Shown: one piece after another, positions 8,326 to 17,389 of the stretch
Layout of the letters: each line of letters opens with the position of its first letter
How positions within the stretch are numbered: the first letter of the stretch is position 1
Origin: Rhizobium giardinii bv. giardinii H152
Lineage (GTDB): Bacteria; Pseudomonadota; Alphaproteobacteria; Rhizobiales; Rhizobiaceae
Direction of reading: 5' to 3'
Length of the DNA stretch: 64,000 bases
NCBI RefSeq assembly: GCF_000379605.1
Contig: NZ_KB902746.1
Span: 1-64,000, forward strand
The notes under the pieces: model-generated
The model's input: only the letters and a program-made list of their open reading frames with translations
What the model was told of the DNA's origin: nothing
Databases searched by the model: none
Translations under genes and position numbers: made by a program

Positions 8326-10062
8326 TCAGGCTCTCTGCGCCAGCGAGACGGTGAAAATGCCCCATTGGTCGATGCGCTGTTCGATCTTGCGGAAACCGGC
8401 TGCGGCGACCAGCTGGTCCATTTCCTCCTGCGTCCGCCGCCGCATCACCCAGGGCTCGCCGCCGCGGTGGGAGGTCAGCGCGCGGGCGATCATCTCGAGT
8501 TGGGGATGCCATGGCTGGTTGGTGTAGATAAGCAGACCACCGGGCTGCATGGCGCGGGCGATCCCATTCAGTGAGGCGGCGATCATCGCATTGTCGGAAA
8601 ACAGCTCATAAAGGCCGGAGACGATCGCAAGATCCGGGGCCGGCGTGATCGCTGCCAGCCCATCGCCGTCGAAGGCATCCTGCTGGCGGAAGCTCACGAA
8701 ATCACCCAGTCCACGCTCGGCGATGCTCTTGCGGCCGGCATCGACATTGATGGAGGAATAGTCCTGCAACCGCGCACTACCGGGCCGCACGGCCGCAGTC
8801 TCGATGGCATCAAGGACATAGCGACCGTGCCCGGCCGCTATGTCGAGCATGTGGGTGCTGCGGCCGGCTGCTTCCAGGCGCTGCAGCGCCCGGTCGATCA
8901 GTTCCTGCAGGTGCAGCTTGCGCTGCCGGATGCCGCGCCAGCCGATCGCCTCGAGGAACACCTTGTCGATCAAGCGACCGACGGGACCGAGCCCGCGCGG
9001 TTTGTTCTCGTAGACGTAGTCGAGCGTCGAGCCGGAATCAAAGCCTGTCTCGACCCCGGTCTTAATGCCTTCCGACACCAGGGCGCCGATCTTGATGTTG
9101 AGACGACTGAGCGCCCAGTAGATTCCGCGTGGCGACGTCAAGTCCAGCGGGCTGGCGAGCCGGTCGGCCTCGTCCTTCGTATAACCCTGGACATGGGCGG
9201 TCCGAAGGTCGAGGGTCGCCAGGGGCTCGGCGAAACGCGCTTCGATAAAAAGGCGGGCCTCGGCGAGCGCAAGCGCCCGGTCCTTTTCCCCAAGCGTGTC
9301 GTGGTAGAAGCCGGCAAGCACATGTCGCTCCTTGATGCGACTGCCGAGATTTTCGTAAAACCGGTGCTGCGGCGCGTGCCGCACCACCCAGTCGCTGCCG
9401 GAGATCAGCAGCTGGGTCGGGACGGTGATGGCGGGGGCGTCGCCGACGACGCGATCTGCCGCCTCGTAAAGCTGCAACAGGATGTTGGAGGCAATCGGCC
9501 GGGTGATCAGCGGGTCGGATTCGAACGAGGCGATGCGCTCGGCATCATGGGTCAGGAACCTCGCCTTGACGTAGGAATTGACGAAGAACGTTCCCTTTAT
9601 CTTTTGCCAGAGCGCGATGCCTTGTTTGGCAAATGGCACGTACAGCTTGACGCTGAAGGCCGGCGAGGCCAGCACGAGCGCCCGGATCGGCGGCGCATAG
9701 TCGTGCACCCAGGTGGCGGCAAGGACCGCGCCGACGCTCTGCGCGATGACGGCAATGTTTTCGACGGCAGTGCCGCTTGTCTCGCTGACATGGCGCACGA
9801 AGCAATCGAGATCCCGCGCCGAGGCGGCAAAAGAGGGAGAATAGCCGCGCTCTCCGGGCGAGCGCCCGTGGCCACGCGCATCCCAGGCGTAGAAGGAAAA
9901 ATCATCGAGGCCGAGCTCGGTGGCAAGATGGGCGACACGGCCGCTATGCTCGTGGCCGCGATGGAGAAGAATGATCGCGCCCTTCGGTGCAGCTCTCGTC
10001 GAAGGCCACGACCGATAGAAGAGCCGAGTGCCGTCATGCGAGGCGAATTCGGATTCATGCAT
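8326..10062 (-). CDS. Bifunctional alpha/beta hydrolase and class I SAM-dependent methyltransferase, YnbC-like
   Basis: A 578-residue two-domain enzyme. Residues 1 to about 300 are a monoacylglycerol-lipase-like alpha/beta hydrolase: YAWDARGHGRS, nucleophile elbow AQSVG near residue 107, acid in LISGSD and histidine in GFYHDT. The second half is a methyltransferase with SAM motif I MLDIAAGHGRY near residue 405. The same fusion is YnbC in E. coli. The frame is open to 10965, but the upstream part is antisense to the CDP-alcohol phosphatidyltransferase gene; MHESEFASHDG at 10062 is the natural start. It is the first gene of the operon and likely acts on an acyl-containing lipid intermediate. 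Confidence 0.88.
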   Translation of the reverse strand: MHESEFASHDGTRLFYRSWPSTRAAPKGAIILLHRGHEHSGRVAHLATELGLDDFSFYAWDARGHGRSPGERGYSPSFAASARDLDCFVRHVSETSGTAVENIAVIAQSVGAVLAATWVHDYAPPIRALVLASPAFSVKLYVPFAKQGIALWQKIKGTFFVNSYVKARFLTHDAERIASFESDPLITRPIASNILLQLYEAADRVVGDAPAITVPTQLLISGSDWVVRHAPQHRFYENLGSRIKERHVLAGFYHDTLGEKDRALALAEARLFIEARFAEPLATLDLRTAHVQGYTKDEADRLASPLDLTSPRGIYWALSRLNIKIGALVSEGIKTGVETGFDSGSTLDYVYENKPRGLGPVGRLIDKVFLEAIGWRGIRQRKLHLQELIDRALQRLEAAGRSTHMLDIAAGHGRYVLDAIETAAVRPGSARLQDYSSINVDAGRKSIAERGLGDFVSFRQQDAFDGDGLAAITPAPDLAIVSGLYELFSDNAMIAASLNGIARAMQPGGLLIYTNQPWHPQLEMIARALTSHRGGEPWVMRRRTQEEMDQLVAAAGFRKIEQRIDQWGIFTVSLAQRA

Positions 10063-10311
10063 TGATCTGGCCGTCGGGCGCCCACTATCCGCAGTTTGCA
10101 GCACGGTCTTCTCCAAATTCCGGTTGGCGGGATGACTTGCAATCCTTGGAGGGAATAGTGAGTTGTTTTCATTGCAAAAGTCTAGGTGCAAAGTTAAGTC
10201 TTTGCGAGACCCGATGTGAATTTTGTGGCCTCCCCCACACATAGGACGATCTGCAGTTCGAGCTAATCTGGGATAGACGGTTCGGATGCCAGGGTAATAC
10301 ACCGAGGTAGT
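10063..10311. promoter_or_regulatory. Divergent promoter region between the lipid operon and its phosphatidyltransferase
   Basis: This 249-bp region separates the two divergent transcription units and must carry both promoters. It is noticeably more AT-rich than its flanks (around 10130-10220). I could not pick a single convincing -35/-10 pair or operator. Confidence 0.45.
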
Positions 10312-10923
10312 ATGTCCGTTTATCAATTGAAGACCCGCTTCCAGACTATTCTTCGCCCTCTGGTACGCTTCCTCGCGGCACGCGGTGTCACCGCCAATCA
10401 GGTCACGCTTCTGGCCGCCGTCGTCTCGGTTGCCCTCGGCCTTTTCCTGAGCCTCGCCCCTTATCCGCATTGGTTCCTGCTGGTACCGATATGGTTTCTC
10501 CTGCGCATGGGCCTCAATGCCATTGACGGCATGCTCGCGCGCGAGCATGGACAGAAGAGCCTTCTCGGCGCGTATTTGAACGAGATCAGCGACATCATAT
10601 CCGATGCCGCCCTTTATTTGCCGTTTGCACTCATCGATCAGACCGGGATGTTGCCAGCGCTGGCTGTCATCTTCCTTTCGACACTGACGGAATTTGCCGG
10701 AGTTTTGGGCCAGGCGGTCGGCGCGAGCCGGCGATACGACGGGCCGCTTGGCAAGAGCGACCGAGCGGTGCTCTTCGGCGCGATCGGCGTCTTCGTCGCG
10801 CTCGGCGGTACGTTTGCAGCATGGACCCCGTGGTTTTGGGCGGCGGTGGCCCTGCTTCTCCTGTGGACGATCGTCAATCGTGTCAGAGCGGGCATTCGCG
10901 AGGCTCAGACGTCCGCCGCATAG
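10312..10923 (+). CDS. CDP-alcohol phosphatidyltransferase family protein, YnbA/YnjF-like
   Basis: A 203-residue inner-membrane enzyme with about six helices. The family signature is present in a variant form: NAIDGMLAREHGQKSLLG then AYLNEISDIISD. In the classical motif D-x2-DG-x2-AR-x8-G-x3-D-x3-D the first and third Asp are Asn here, while an extra Asp lies four residues further on. The family transfers a phosphatidyl group from CDP-diacylglycerol to an alcohol. A GAGGT site six bases before the ATG supports the start. It is divergent from the CdsA/PlsC operon, whose product would be its substrate. The acceptor alcohol cannot be told from sequence. Confidence 0.87.
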   Translation: MSVYQLKTRFQTILRPLVRFLAARGVTANQVTLLAAVVSVALGLFLSLAPYPHWFLLVPIWFLLRMGLNAIDGMLAREHGQKSLLGAYLNEISDIISDAALYLPFALIDQTGMLPALAVIFLSTLTEFAGVLGQAVGASRRYDGPLGKSDRAVLFGAIGVFVALGGTFAAWTPWFWAAVALLLLWTIVNRVRAGIREAQTSAA

Positions 10924-11736
10924 ACCGTGGATCGCCGGCGAGCGACCATATCCCCCAGGGAGCACCTTCTCGACTGGCGGCGGTTCAAGGCTCGTCCGTC
11001 TTTCCGCGTCGCCGAGACACAGTTCGTCCTGAGCGTTGCTCTCTCCAAACGAGCAAAATCAGAGGAGACGCGTCAACCTGTATGCCGTTGACTGCGAAAC
11101 ACCACATAGACGTACGACGGATCTGGCGCTTTCGAACGCGGCGCAGTTGGACCGCTCAAGCGTCGCCATCCTCCAGAATTGCCGGCTTTCTGGGAAGCGA
11201 CAGCTTCCCAGAAACGATCAGGGCCAGACTTGGCTGAACGCGTTGCCCTTCCGCGACGGAGAGCGCATCTACCCCGTCATCCAGCGTGACTGGCAACATA
11301 CTGGCAACATCGAACCCGAATTGGCGGCTTCAATAAAGGCCGCCTACTCTGCCGAGTTGAGCGCCACTTTCAGTGTTGCTCTCCTGCAACAAATTCTGCG
11401 TAACCTTCTGCAATTCGAAATTGTGGACTTGCCGATGGCCTGGTCTCGTGTAACCTAACGCCCACTCGCAATTCAAATCAGAGGAGGCGTCAATGCAATC
11501 AATTCTCGTGTTTACGCGCCTCTCTGGCGGAGCGGCTGTCATGGCATCGATGCGATGTGCATCCCGTCCAGGCCGATATTGATCCCTAGGCGCATAAGCC
11601 CCGGATCTGCCGATTGGTATTTTCCCATTTGACCTGACGTGACCGGAGAGCGGAGCGACTGTTCGTGTTCCGCGCCCGGACGTTTCCTAACCTACAAAAG
11701 AGGACCTGGCCGCAGTGTTGCGCCGGGACAGTAGAC
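10924..11736. other. 0.8-kb region without a convincing gene
   Basis: Short frames at 11036-11458 and on the reverse strand show no recognisable domain. The only clear structure is the perfect hairpin at 11187-11214. The region begins the decayed stretch that extends to about 13.4 kb. Confidence 0.5.
11187..11214. repeat. Perfect 12-bp inverted repeat with 4-base loop
   Basis: TTTCTGGGAAGC, loop GACA, then the exact reverse complement. There is no T-run after it on either strand, so it is not a textbook terminator. It lies about 260 bp after the phosphatidyltransferase gene in non-coding DNA. It could be a fragment of a repeated intergenic element or part of a small RNA. Confidence 0.6.
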
Positions 11737-11967
11737 ATGCGCGAAGCACAATCTTTAGCTAGTGATACCCTTGCGGCAACGGTTGATGACCTGTGCCAGA
11801 AGTTCGGTGCCTGGAAGACCACGCATGCATTGATGCGGGCCGTCTGGAGGCATCGTCAAATGAAGAACCATATCTCCAGCCTGTCAAACCGGATGCGCCG
11901 TGACATCGGCCTGCCGGAGGATAGCTCCCCGGAATCCAGGTTTTCCGTTTGGGACATCCGCTTGTAA
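11737..11967 (+). CDS. DUF1127 (YjiS-like) small protein
   Basis: A 76-residue protein whose C-terminal half, ending LSNRMRRDIGLPED, is the DUF1127 signature found in many short rhizobial proteins. Members of the family in other alphaproteobacteria are RNA-associated and affect phosphate or stress responses; the role of this member is unknown. An in-frame start at 11665 also exists, but the ATG at 11737 (MREAQSLASD) gives the common length. A strong hairpin follows 20 bp after the stop. Confidence 0.75.
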   Translation: MREAQSLASDTLAATVDDLCQKFGAWKTTHALMRAVWRHRQMKNHISSLSNRMRRDIGLPEDSSPESRFSVWDIRL

Positions 11968-11987
11968 TCCGGGAGGGCCAATTGGTC

Positions 11988-12017
11988 GATCTCCCGCGGC
12001 TCCTGCCGCGGGAGATC
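11988..12017. terminator. Strong 12-bp hairpin after the DUF1127 gene
   Basis: GATCTCCCGCGG, six-base loop, then the exact reverse complement. It lies between the convergent ends of the DUF1127 gene and the dehydrogenase remnant, which fits a shared terminator. The T-run is poor on both strands (CGTCCTTTG follows on the plus strand), so termination is likely but not certain. Confidence 0.55.
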
Positions 12018-12029
12018 AATCGTCCTTTG

Positions 12030-12875
12030 TCAGCTCCAGGCATGAAGTGGCGGCTTTTCTCCGTTGAGAAAATATTTGCCCAGAATGGCATACTTCCAGC
12101 GCACCGGATCGTGGAGCGGACCGGTCCGGCGTTGCGTCAATGCCGGTCGAGCCCGTGCTCGGAGAGCGTCGAACGAGTGCCGGCCAGTTCGAACAGCTTA
12201 TTGGTGGCCGCGATCGCGATCGTTGTCGAAAGGATCTTGGCTTCGGCAGTGACGATCTGCGCTTCGGCGAGGGTATCGGCACTCGGGTTGGCGACCGCCC
12301 GGTCGACGGCATAGCCAGCTTTTCCAGAAGCGCCTGTGCTGTGTGCAGGCGCAGCGCCAGATCACCGATCGCCTGGATCGTGTAAGGATCATCCCACGCA
12401 TTCGACGCCCGAGTCCAGCCAGGCGCGGCTCTTGGTGCGCACGAACTTGACAGTCTCGTCGATTGCCGCCTGGGCGATGCCGGTGCCAACCGCAACCTGG
12501 ATTATCTGCAAGATCGCGCCGTCTGCGGTCGGTACCTCGTAGCCTTTGTAGCCTGGCACCAGATGCGTCTTCGGCACCTTGACGTTGTTGAGCAGGACCG
12601 TACCCGACAACGTCGTGCGCTGGCCGAAGAACACCAGTCGTCAATCACCGTCAGGCCCGGCGTATCGCTTTCCGCGATGGCGTACCAGGCACGGCCCGCG
12701 TCGTCGAGCGCTACGATCAGCACAAGTGCGCGAGCAGCGCGCCGGAGGAATAAAACTTCTGGCCGTTAACGATCACGTGGCCGCCCGCATCAGTGCAGCG
12801 CGTATCAAAATCCACGGCCCGCTTCGATCCGAACTCCGAAAAGGCGTTGCCGAACCGCAGTTCGGGGCCCAGAAA
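12030..12875 (-). pseudogene. Decayed SfnB-like acyl-CoA dehydrogenase family monooxygenase
   Basis: Pieces of one protein can be read in order but in different frames. VIVNGQKFYSSGAL is followed by a stop. Next come IVALDDAGRAWYAIAESD, then VPKTHLVPGYKGYEV, then PYTIQAIGDLALRLHTAQ. GYAVDRAVANPSADTLAEA and LSEHGLDRH follow, ending at an in-frame TGA, and the last piece is DPVRWKYAILGKYFLNGEK, closing at 12030. These match the SfnB/DszC-type flavin monooxygenases of sulfonate and sulfone use. At least four frameshifts and one internal stop make a working product impossible, and the N-terminal third is missing. Confidence 0.82.
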
Positions 12876-13190
12876 GAGCATGATGAGGGCGCCGAGCACG
12901 ATGCGCTGGGTCATGTCGAGCAAGCCCGAATCGAAGATGTCGCCGAACAGGAACGCGCCGAGCCGCGACAGCAGCAGCGGAAAGACGACGATCAAGGCCG
13001 CACCAAAAAAGGCGCCCCGAATCGAGGCGAGGCCGCCGATGATGACAATCTAGAACGACCGGTCGAGGTTGAAGCCGGCCGGCTCCACGGTGCGAAGACA
13101 GGCGAAGGCAAACAGCACACGGCGACGCCAATGATGAAGAAGGAGATCGCGAGGGCGAGAATCTTCCCCGTCTAGCTTACGCACTGATCG
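12876..13190 (-). pseudogene. Fragment of a branched-chain amino acid ABC permease (LivM-like)
   Basis: The reverse strand reads TGKILALAISFFIIG, LFAFACLRTVEPAGFNLDRSF, a TAG stop, then a second frame with VFPLLLSRLGAFLFGDIF and QRIVLGALIMLFL. This is the characteristic C-terminal part of LivM permeases. It has at least two frame changes and a stop. At its 3' side the sequence runs straight, in one frame, into the dehydrogenase remnant (LIMLFLGPELRFGNAFSE), so a deletion joined two unrelated genes before or during decay. Confidence 0.78.
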
Positions 13191-13420
13191 GCCATTGACC
13201 ACCGAGACGGTTTGCAGCGACAGGCACTCGGACGCCCCTTCCAAGCCCCTCGGGTCTTAGAACGTTTGACAACAGCAAACAGTTGCCGGATCGTGGCGTT
13301 TGGCTGTGAAGGTTCATGCCTGTAGCGCTTTGGTTGCGGCATTGTCCACCAATGACGTCCGTTGCAGCCTCGTAGAGTGCCCTAGACGCCATGCATAATT
13401 GAGCAAATCGGGAGGGTAAC

Positions 13421-13630
13421 GTGAGCGACCATGTCTACAAGAAAGTGGAACTTATCGGCAGTTCAAAGGTCTCGCTGACCGAAGCGATCGAGACGGCGAT
13501 TTCGCGAGCCTCGAAAACCATGAGGAACCTCGAGTGGTTCGAAGTTGACCAGATCCGGGGTCACATTAAGGATGGAGCGGTTGCGCACTATCAGGTGGTC
13601 GTGAAGGTTGGATTTCGCATTGACGACTGA
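13421..13630 (+). CDS. Dodecin family flavin-binding protein
   Basis: A 69-residue protein matching dodecin along its whole length: VYKKVELIGSSKVSLTEAIE, the flavin-contacting region around NLEWFEVDQIRG, and the closing strand HYQVVVKVGFRID. Dodecins form hollow dodecamers that store or buffer riboflavin, FMN or coenzyme A. The start is GTG with GGGAGG six bases upstream. It is monocistronic and the only intact gene between the decayed fragments and the SerC-SerA-like fusion. Confidence 0.92.
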   Translation: MSDHVYKKVELIGSSKVSLTEAIETAISRASKTMRNLEWFEVDQIRGHIKDGAVAHYQVVVKVGFRIDD

Positions 13631-14414
13631 TGCTGTGAGCAAGGCTTCAGCGCCGTGCTAAATCGGCCTTCGAAAAGACGCAGACGTCGCGGCCGAGGAC
13701 AGTGGCGTCGGGAGCCGAATGCCGCCCGGCGCGCGTCGTCTCGACGCAGTTGAGATCTATTCCTAATCGGAAGGGCGAAGAGTATCGGCACGCGCTCACG
13801 CTCAGGGCCGAAAATAAGAGGAAAGGCGCTGCGGTCTTCCGCATGCGGCAAGAACCTTGGAATTTGCGGCGTCGACAATGCGGGAACTGGGCCGAAAGCA
13901 CGGTTGCAGAGCGTCAGGGATTGCTAGTCGTCTGAATCCGTTGAAGGCGGCAAGAGTGAAGCGACGTGCTTGAAGAAGCAAAGGCGTCGGAGAGCCCCAA
14001 CGCCCTTGCTGACGCCCTCTTCTACGCGCCGCTGTTGACAGGCTGCCGGTGTGCAAGACCATCTTTGAAGCCTCATAGAAGCTTCGCCGTGCCGCCCACA
14101 GCCCACGGCCTTGGCGAATTGAATCAAGCTCCTTCATTCTCGAGGTTCATTGGCTCCAAAACCTTTTCCCGAAACTGGCGGAGCTGATCGATCGCGCAAG
14201 GCAAGCCGTCGCCTGGGAGTTAATCGGATCCTGAAGCCTGTTTGCGTCATCCGGCATTTGCTCACGCACGACCGCTCGCATTGCAGCAATCGTTCAATTC
14301 AGGCGTACGGATGACGCATTCCGCCTGCTGTGCGACGCATATGCCATCTTTTTTCCGGAACATTCGCTCCATTATCCCGCCATCCCCCCCTCGATCACAG
14401 ATTGGCAAACAACG
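13631..14414. other. 0.8-kb region without a convincing gene
   Basis: Only short frames on both strands, none with a domain or a good start. A stretch around 14140-14220 reads VHWLQNLFPKLAELIDRARQAV in the plus strand, which looks protein-like but has no start and is followed by a stop; it may be a gene remnant. No promoter for the large fusion gene could be assigned. Confidence 0.45.
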
Positions 14415-17387
14415 ATGAATATCGCGCAGATGCAGGAACAGCGACTGAGGGCACTCGAATTGACTGGATCGGGCGCGCCCAGGCGGCCGTCCAACCCGTT
14501 TTTCGGCGTTGGCCCAATCACCGATGCGACCACCGACGAAGTGGACAGCCGCCTGCGGAGCGCCGCCTTCCACACGTGGATCGAGAAGACCTATCGCAAG
14601 TTCGATGACCAGGGCAACGACATCGGCGGCTTTACGACTGCCGAGATTTCCCGAAGCATGCACCGCGGCTATCCCGCCGACAAAATCCTGACCGACATGA
14701 TGCGGGCGATTCATCGCTATTTCGGCTTTCCGAAGACGAACCGCATGGCAGTGGGACTCGGCGGCGGCCACAGTGGCTATACGGTCTGCGTCCAGCACCT
14801 GATGAACGCCAACGACGCGACCCAGCACTTCTATGTCGACACACCCCGACCAGAGAGTGATCCCTCCAGGGCCGCCGGTTTCTTCCGCCAGTCGTGGGCG
14901 ACCCAGTTGATCGAGATGCAGCGCTTCGCCGAAAGGGGCTGCGAGAGCCGCATTCATTTTGCCGCTTCCGAAGGCGTGATCCCGACGGCAACAGCGCTCT
15001 CCGCCCTGGGCGTTTCGATCTTTGTCGGTGTTGGCCACGAAACGACCGGGGCCAATGCCTATACGAGCCGCGAGATTCACGAACTTCTGAATTGGATAGA
15101 TGGCGATCCGGTAAAACGCCATGCGGTATTCGATGCCACCTCGATGCTCGGTGCCATGCCGTGGGAGCCCGAACTGGTCGCGGCGGTCATGGCGAAGTGC
15201 TGCCTTTTCATGCCGTTCCAGAAGGCGATCGGCGGGGTTTCTGGGTATTTTGTCGCCTCGTTCACGCCCCATGCGCTGGCATTGATCGAGAAAAACCAAC
15301 AGGATCCCGCCTGGGCGATCCCACGCCAGCTGAAGATCGCGCCGCCGATCGATCCAAAGCAGCCACTTTCGGCCAAGCGCTCCGTCGATGCCGGGCCCTT
15401 CTACGATGCCGGCGAAGACCGCATGCTTGGCGGGGTCATCAACACCTACAGTGCACTCGCCTTTGCGGAGACCACCTTCGGCCTCTTGCAGTCGGAGGCT
15501 CGGGTCGGCTCCATTGTTGAGCTCAACCGTCGCTCAGGCACCAATCGCAAAGTGATCGACGAGTGGGTCAAGTCGCATCCGCTTCTGTCGCTAACCGTCA
15601 CCGACGCAGAGCGGCGCGGTGCGGCGGTAACACTCCTGAAGGTCGAAGATGACGACGTCGCCGATCCCCACATCCACGCCCGCATCATCGCGCGTTCGAA
15701 ACAACTGCTCGGCTATGAGGGCATTACCCATCCGAGCGGCGAATACGAACCCGGCCTCGACGCGGCCCGCTACGTTAATGCATTCCCGGGTACACCCGGC
15801 GACTACCGCGCCTGGGTTGGTGGAATCCGAGATCCGGAAGATGTCGTCGCACTACTGGAAAATCTTCAATACGCCTACCTGCGCGCCAAGATCGTCGTCC
15901 TGGAAGAGGAGCTGGCAAAGGAGGGCGTTACGTTCGAGCCGCCTACCAACGCCGTTGCAGCGGTCCGCAAGGACGACCCGGCGCACGCCTATACGGTGCT
16001 GATCGCCGACCTTGTCGGCCTGCGCTTCGACGCGGGCGGTCAGCCGGATCACCGCGAGATCAAGGCCTACATCGAGGAAAAGGGTGGCATCTTCCACCTC
16101 GGGCCGCTCGGCGACCGATCGGCGCTCGAAAAGGGCCACGTGCACTTCTACTATCAGCCCGACCTGAGCACAGAGGCGGAGATCCTGCCGCAGACCGACA
16201 AGGGCCAGTACGACGCACTGATCGCGGCGGCGACCTTCATCCCGAAGGCCTCAGTATTCCCGCTCGGAGGGGTGCGCATCGGTACCGGCACCGGCAACAT
16301 GGGTTCGGCCTCCTGGGGTGGCGGCAATGGTGAGGGCGGCAACGCGCCGCTGATGAATACGCCGGGGATCAACAGCCGCGCGACCGCTCAAATGGCGATG
16401 AAGGCGATCTTGAGGGTCGTTCCCGATCTGCCGGTCGATAAGCTGCATCGGATGGTGTCCGAGGGCGACTTCGATACAGGCCGCCAGCTCAAGGATTTTC
16501 CGACGGCCAAGCTGGAGGGCCGGAAAATCGCCATTCTCGGCTACGGCAATATCGGCCGTGAAGTCGCCAAGCTCGCCAAGGCATTCGGAATGAGAGTGAC
16601 GATCTACGCCCGCCGGCATCACCAGCGATGGATCGAGGCGGAAGGCTTTGATTATGCGGCGAGTCCGGTTGAAGCTGCAACAGGCGCCGATGTGCTCTCC
16701 GTTCATATCGGTCTCGGTCGCCTGGACGGGACCACCGGCGTCTACTCCAACGCCGGCACCGTTGATGCCAAGGTGCTCGGCGTGATGAACGACGGCGCGA
16801 TGCTGGTCAACTATGACAGGGGTGAGGTCGTCGATGCCGCCGCGCTCGACGAGGCGCTGTTGTCGGGCAAGATCGCCCACGCGGCGATCGATGCCGACCT
16901 CTTCAAGGATGCCGCGACCGGCAAGCTCAGCGGACCGATGCTTCCTTACCTGCCGCTCGAAGAGCGCCACAAGGGCAGGCTGGAATTGCTGCCGCATGCC
17001 GCCGCCGACACCGACCATCCCTCCCGGGTAACCGGCGCGAAGCATGCCGTGGATCAGATCTTTGAAGTTATCCGCTTCAAGTCGGTGACCAATCTCAAGG
17101 GCGACCTGCCGGAGGGTTACGTGTCAGCGGGCAGCCGCACGCCGGCTGGCATTGGCAGAGTGACGAAGCGAGCCGTCGCTGAGGTCGCCGACAGGCCAGG
17201 GATTCTCGACGAACTGCAGCAGACCTCGAAAAAGGTCGTCGCGATCCTGGGTGGGCTTTCGGCCGTTTCCGACCCGGGCCATCGCAACCGGATCATCGAT
17301 CGCTACACCCCCATGCTCGTTGAAAGTGTCGCCCGGCAGCGGGCGCTGCTCGACCAACTCGGGCTCTACGGGCCGGCCGAGGGCTGA
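14415..17387 (+). CDS. SerC-like aminotransferase fused to SerA-like 2-hydroxyacid dehydrogenase
   Basis: A 990-residue single frame. The first half looks like phosphoserine aminotransferase (class V, PLP). ISRSMHRGYPADKI matches the SHR region, D240 in VFDATSMLGA would hold the PLP ring, and K270 in PFQKAIGG matches the QKNIG Schiff-base lysine. The second half is a D-isomer 2-hydroxyacid dehydrogenase: IPKASVFPLGGVRIGTG and NTPGINSRATAQMA, Rossmann GYGNIG at 709, catalytic Arg R802 (NYDRGEVVD) and His H861 (LLPHAA). The usual catalytic Glu is replaced or shifted (AAIDADLFKDAAT). The two halves catalyse consecutive steps of serine synthesis in other organisms, so a bifunctional enzyme is likely, though the substrate may differ. 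The ribosome binding site is weak. Confidence 0.82.
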   Translation: MNIAQMQEQRLRALELTGSGAPRRPSNPFFGVGPITDATTDEVDSRLRSAAFHTWIEKTYRKFDDQGNDIGGFTTAEISRSMHRGYPADKILTDMMRAIHRYFGFPKTNRMAVGLGGGHSGYTVCVQHLMNANDATQHFYVDTPRPESDPSRAAGFFRQSWATQLIEMQRFAERGCESRIHFAASEGVIPTATALSALGVSIFVGVGHETTGANAYTSREIHELLNWIDGDPVKRHAVFDATSMLGAMPWEPELVAAVMAKCCLFMPFQKAIGGVSGYFVASFTPHALALIEKNQQDPAWAIPRQLKIAPPIDPKQPLSAKRSVDAGPFYDAGEDRMLGGVINTYSALAFAETTFGLLQSEARVGSIVELNRRSGTNRKVIDEWVKSHPLLSLTVTDAERRGAAVTLLKVEDDDVADPHIHARIIARSKQLLGYEGITHPSGEYEPGLDAARYVNAFPGTPGDYRAWVGGIRDPEDVVALLENLQYAYLRAKIVVLEEELAKEGVTFEPPTNAVAAVRKDDPAHAYTVLIADLVGLRFDAGGQPDHREIKAYIEEKGGIFHLGPLGDRSALEKGHVHFYYQPDLSTEAEILPQTDKGQYDALIAAATFIPKASVFPLGGVRIGTGTGNMGSASWGGGNGEGGNAPLMNTPGINSRATAQMAMKAILRVVPDLPVDKLHRMVSEGDFDTGRQLKDFPTAKLEGRKIAILGYGNIGREVAKLAKAFGMRVTIYARRHHQRWIEAEGFDYAASPVEAATGADVLSVHIGLGRLDGTTGVYSNAGTVDAKVLGVMNDGAMLVNYDRGEVVDAAALDEALLSGKIAHAAIDADLFKDAATGKLSGPMLPYLPLEERHKGRLELLPHAAADTDHPSRVTGAKHAVDQIFEVIRFKSVTNLKGDLPEGYVSAGSRTPAGIGRVTKRAVAEVADRPGILDELQQTSKKVVAILGGLSAVSDPGHRNRIIDRYTPMLVESVARQRALLDQLGLYGPAEG

Positions 17388-17389
17388 GA

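Noticed and set aside
8326..10965. Extension of the hydrolase-methyltransferase to 879 residues
   Set aside because: The extra 5' part is antisense to the phosphatidyltransferase gene and has no domain; the start at 10062 fits the family.
14262..15299. 345-residue leftward open frame
   Set aside because: Antisense to the SerC-like half of the fusion gene, whose motifs are clear.
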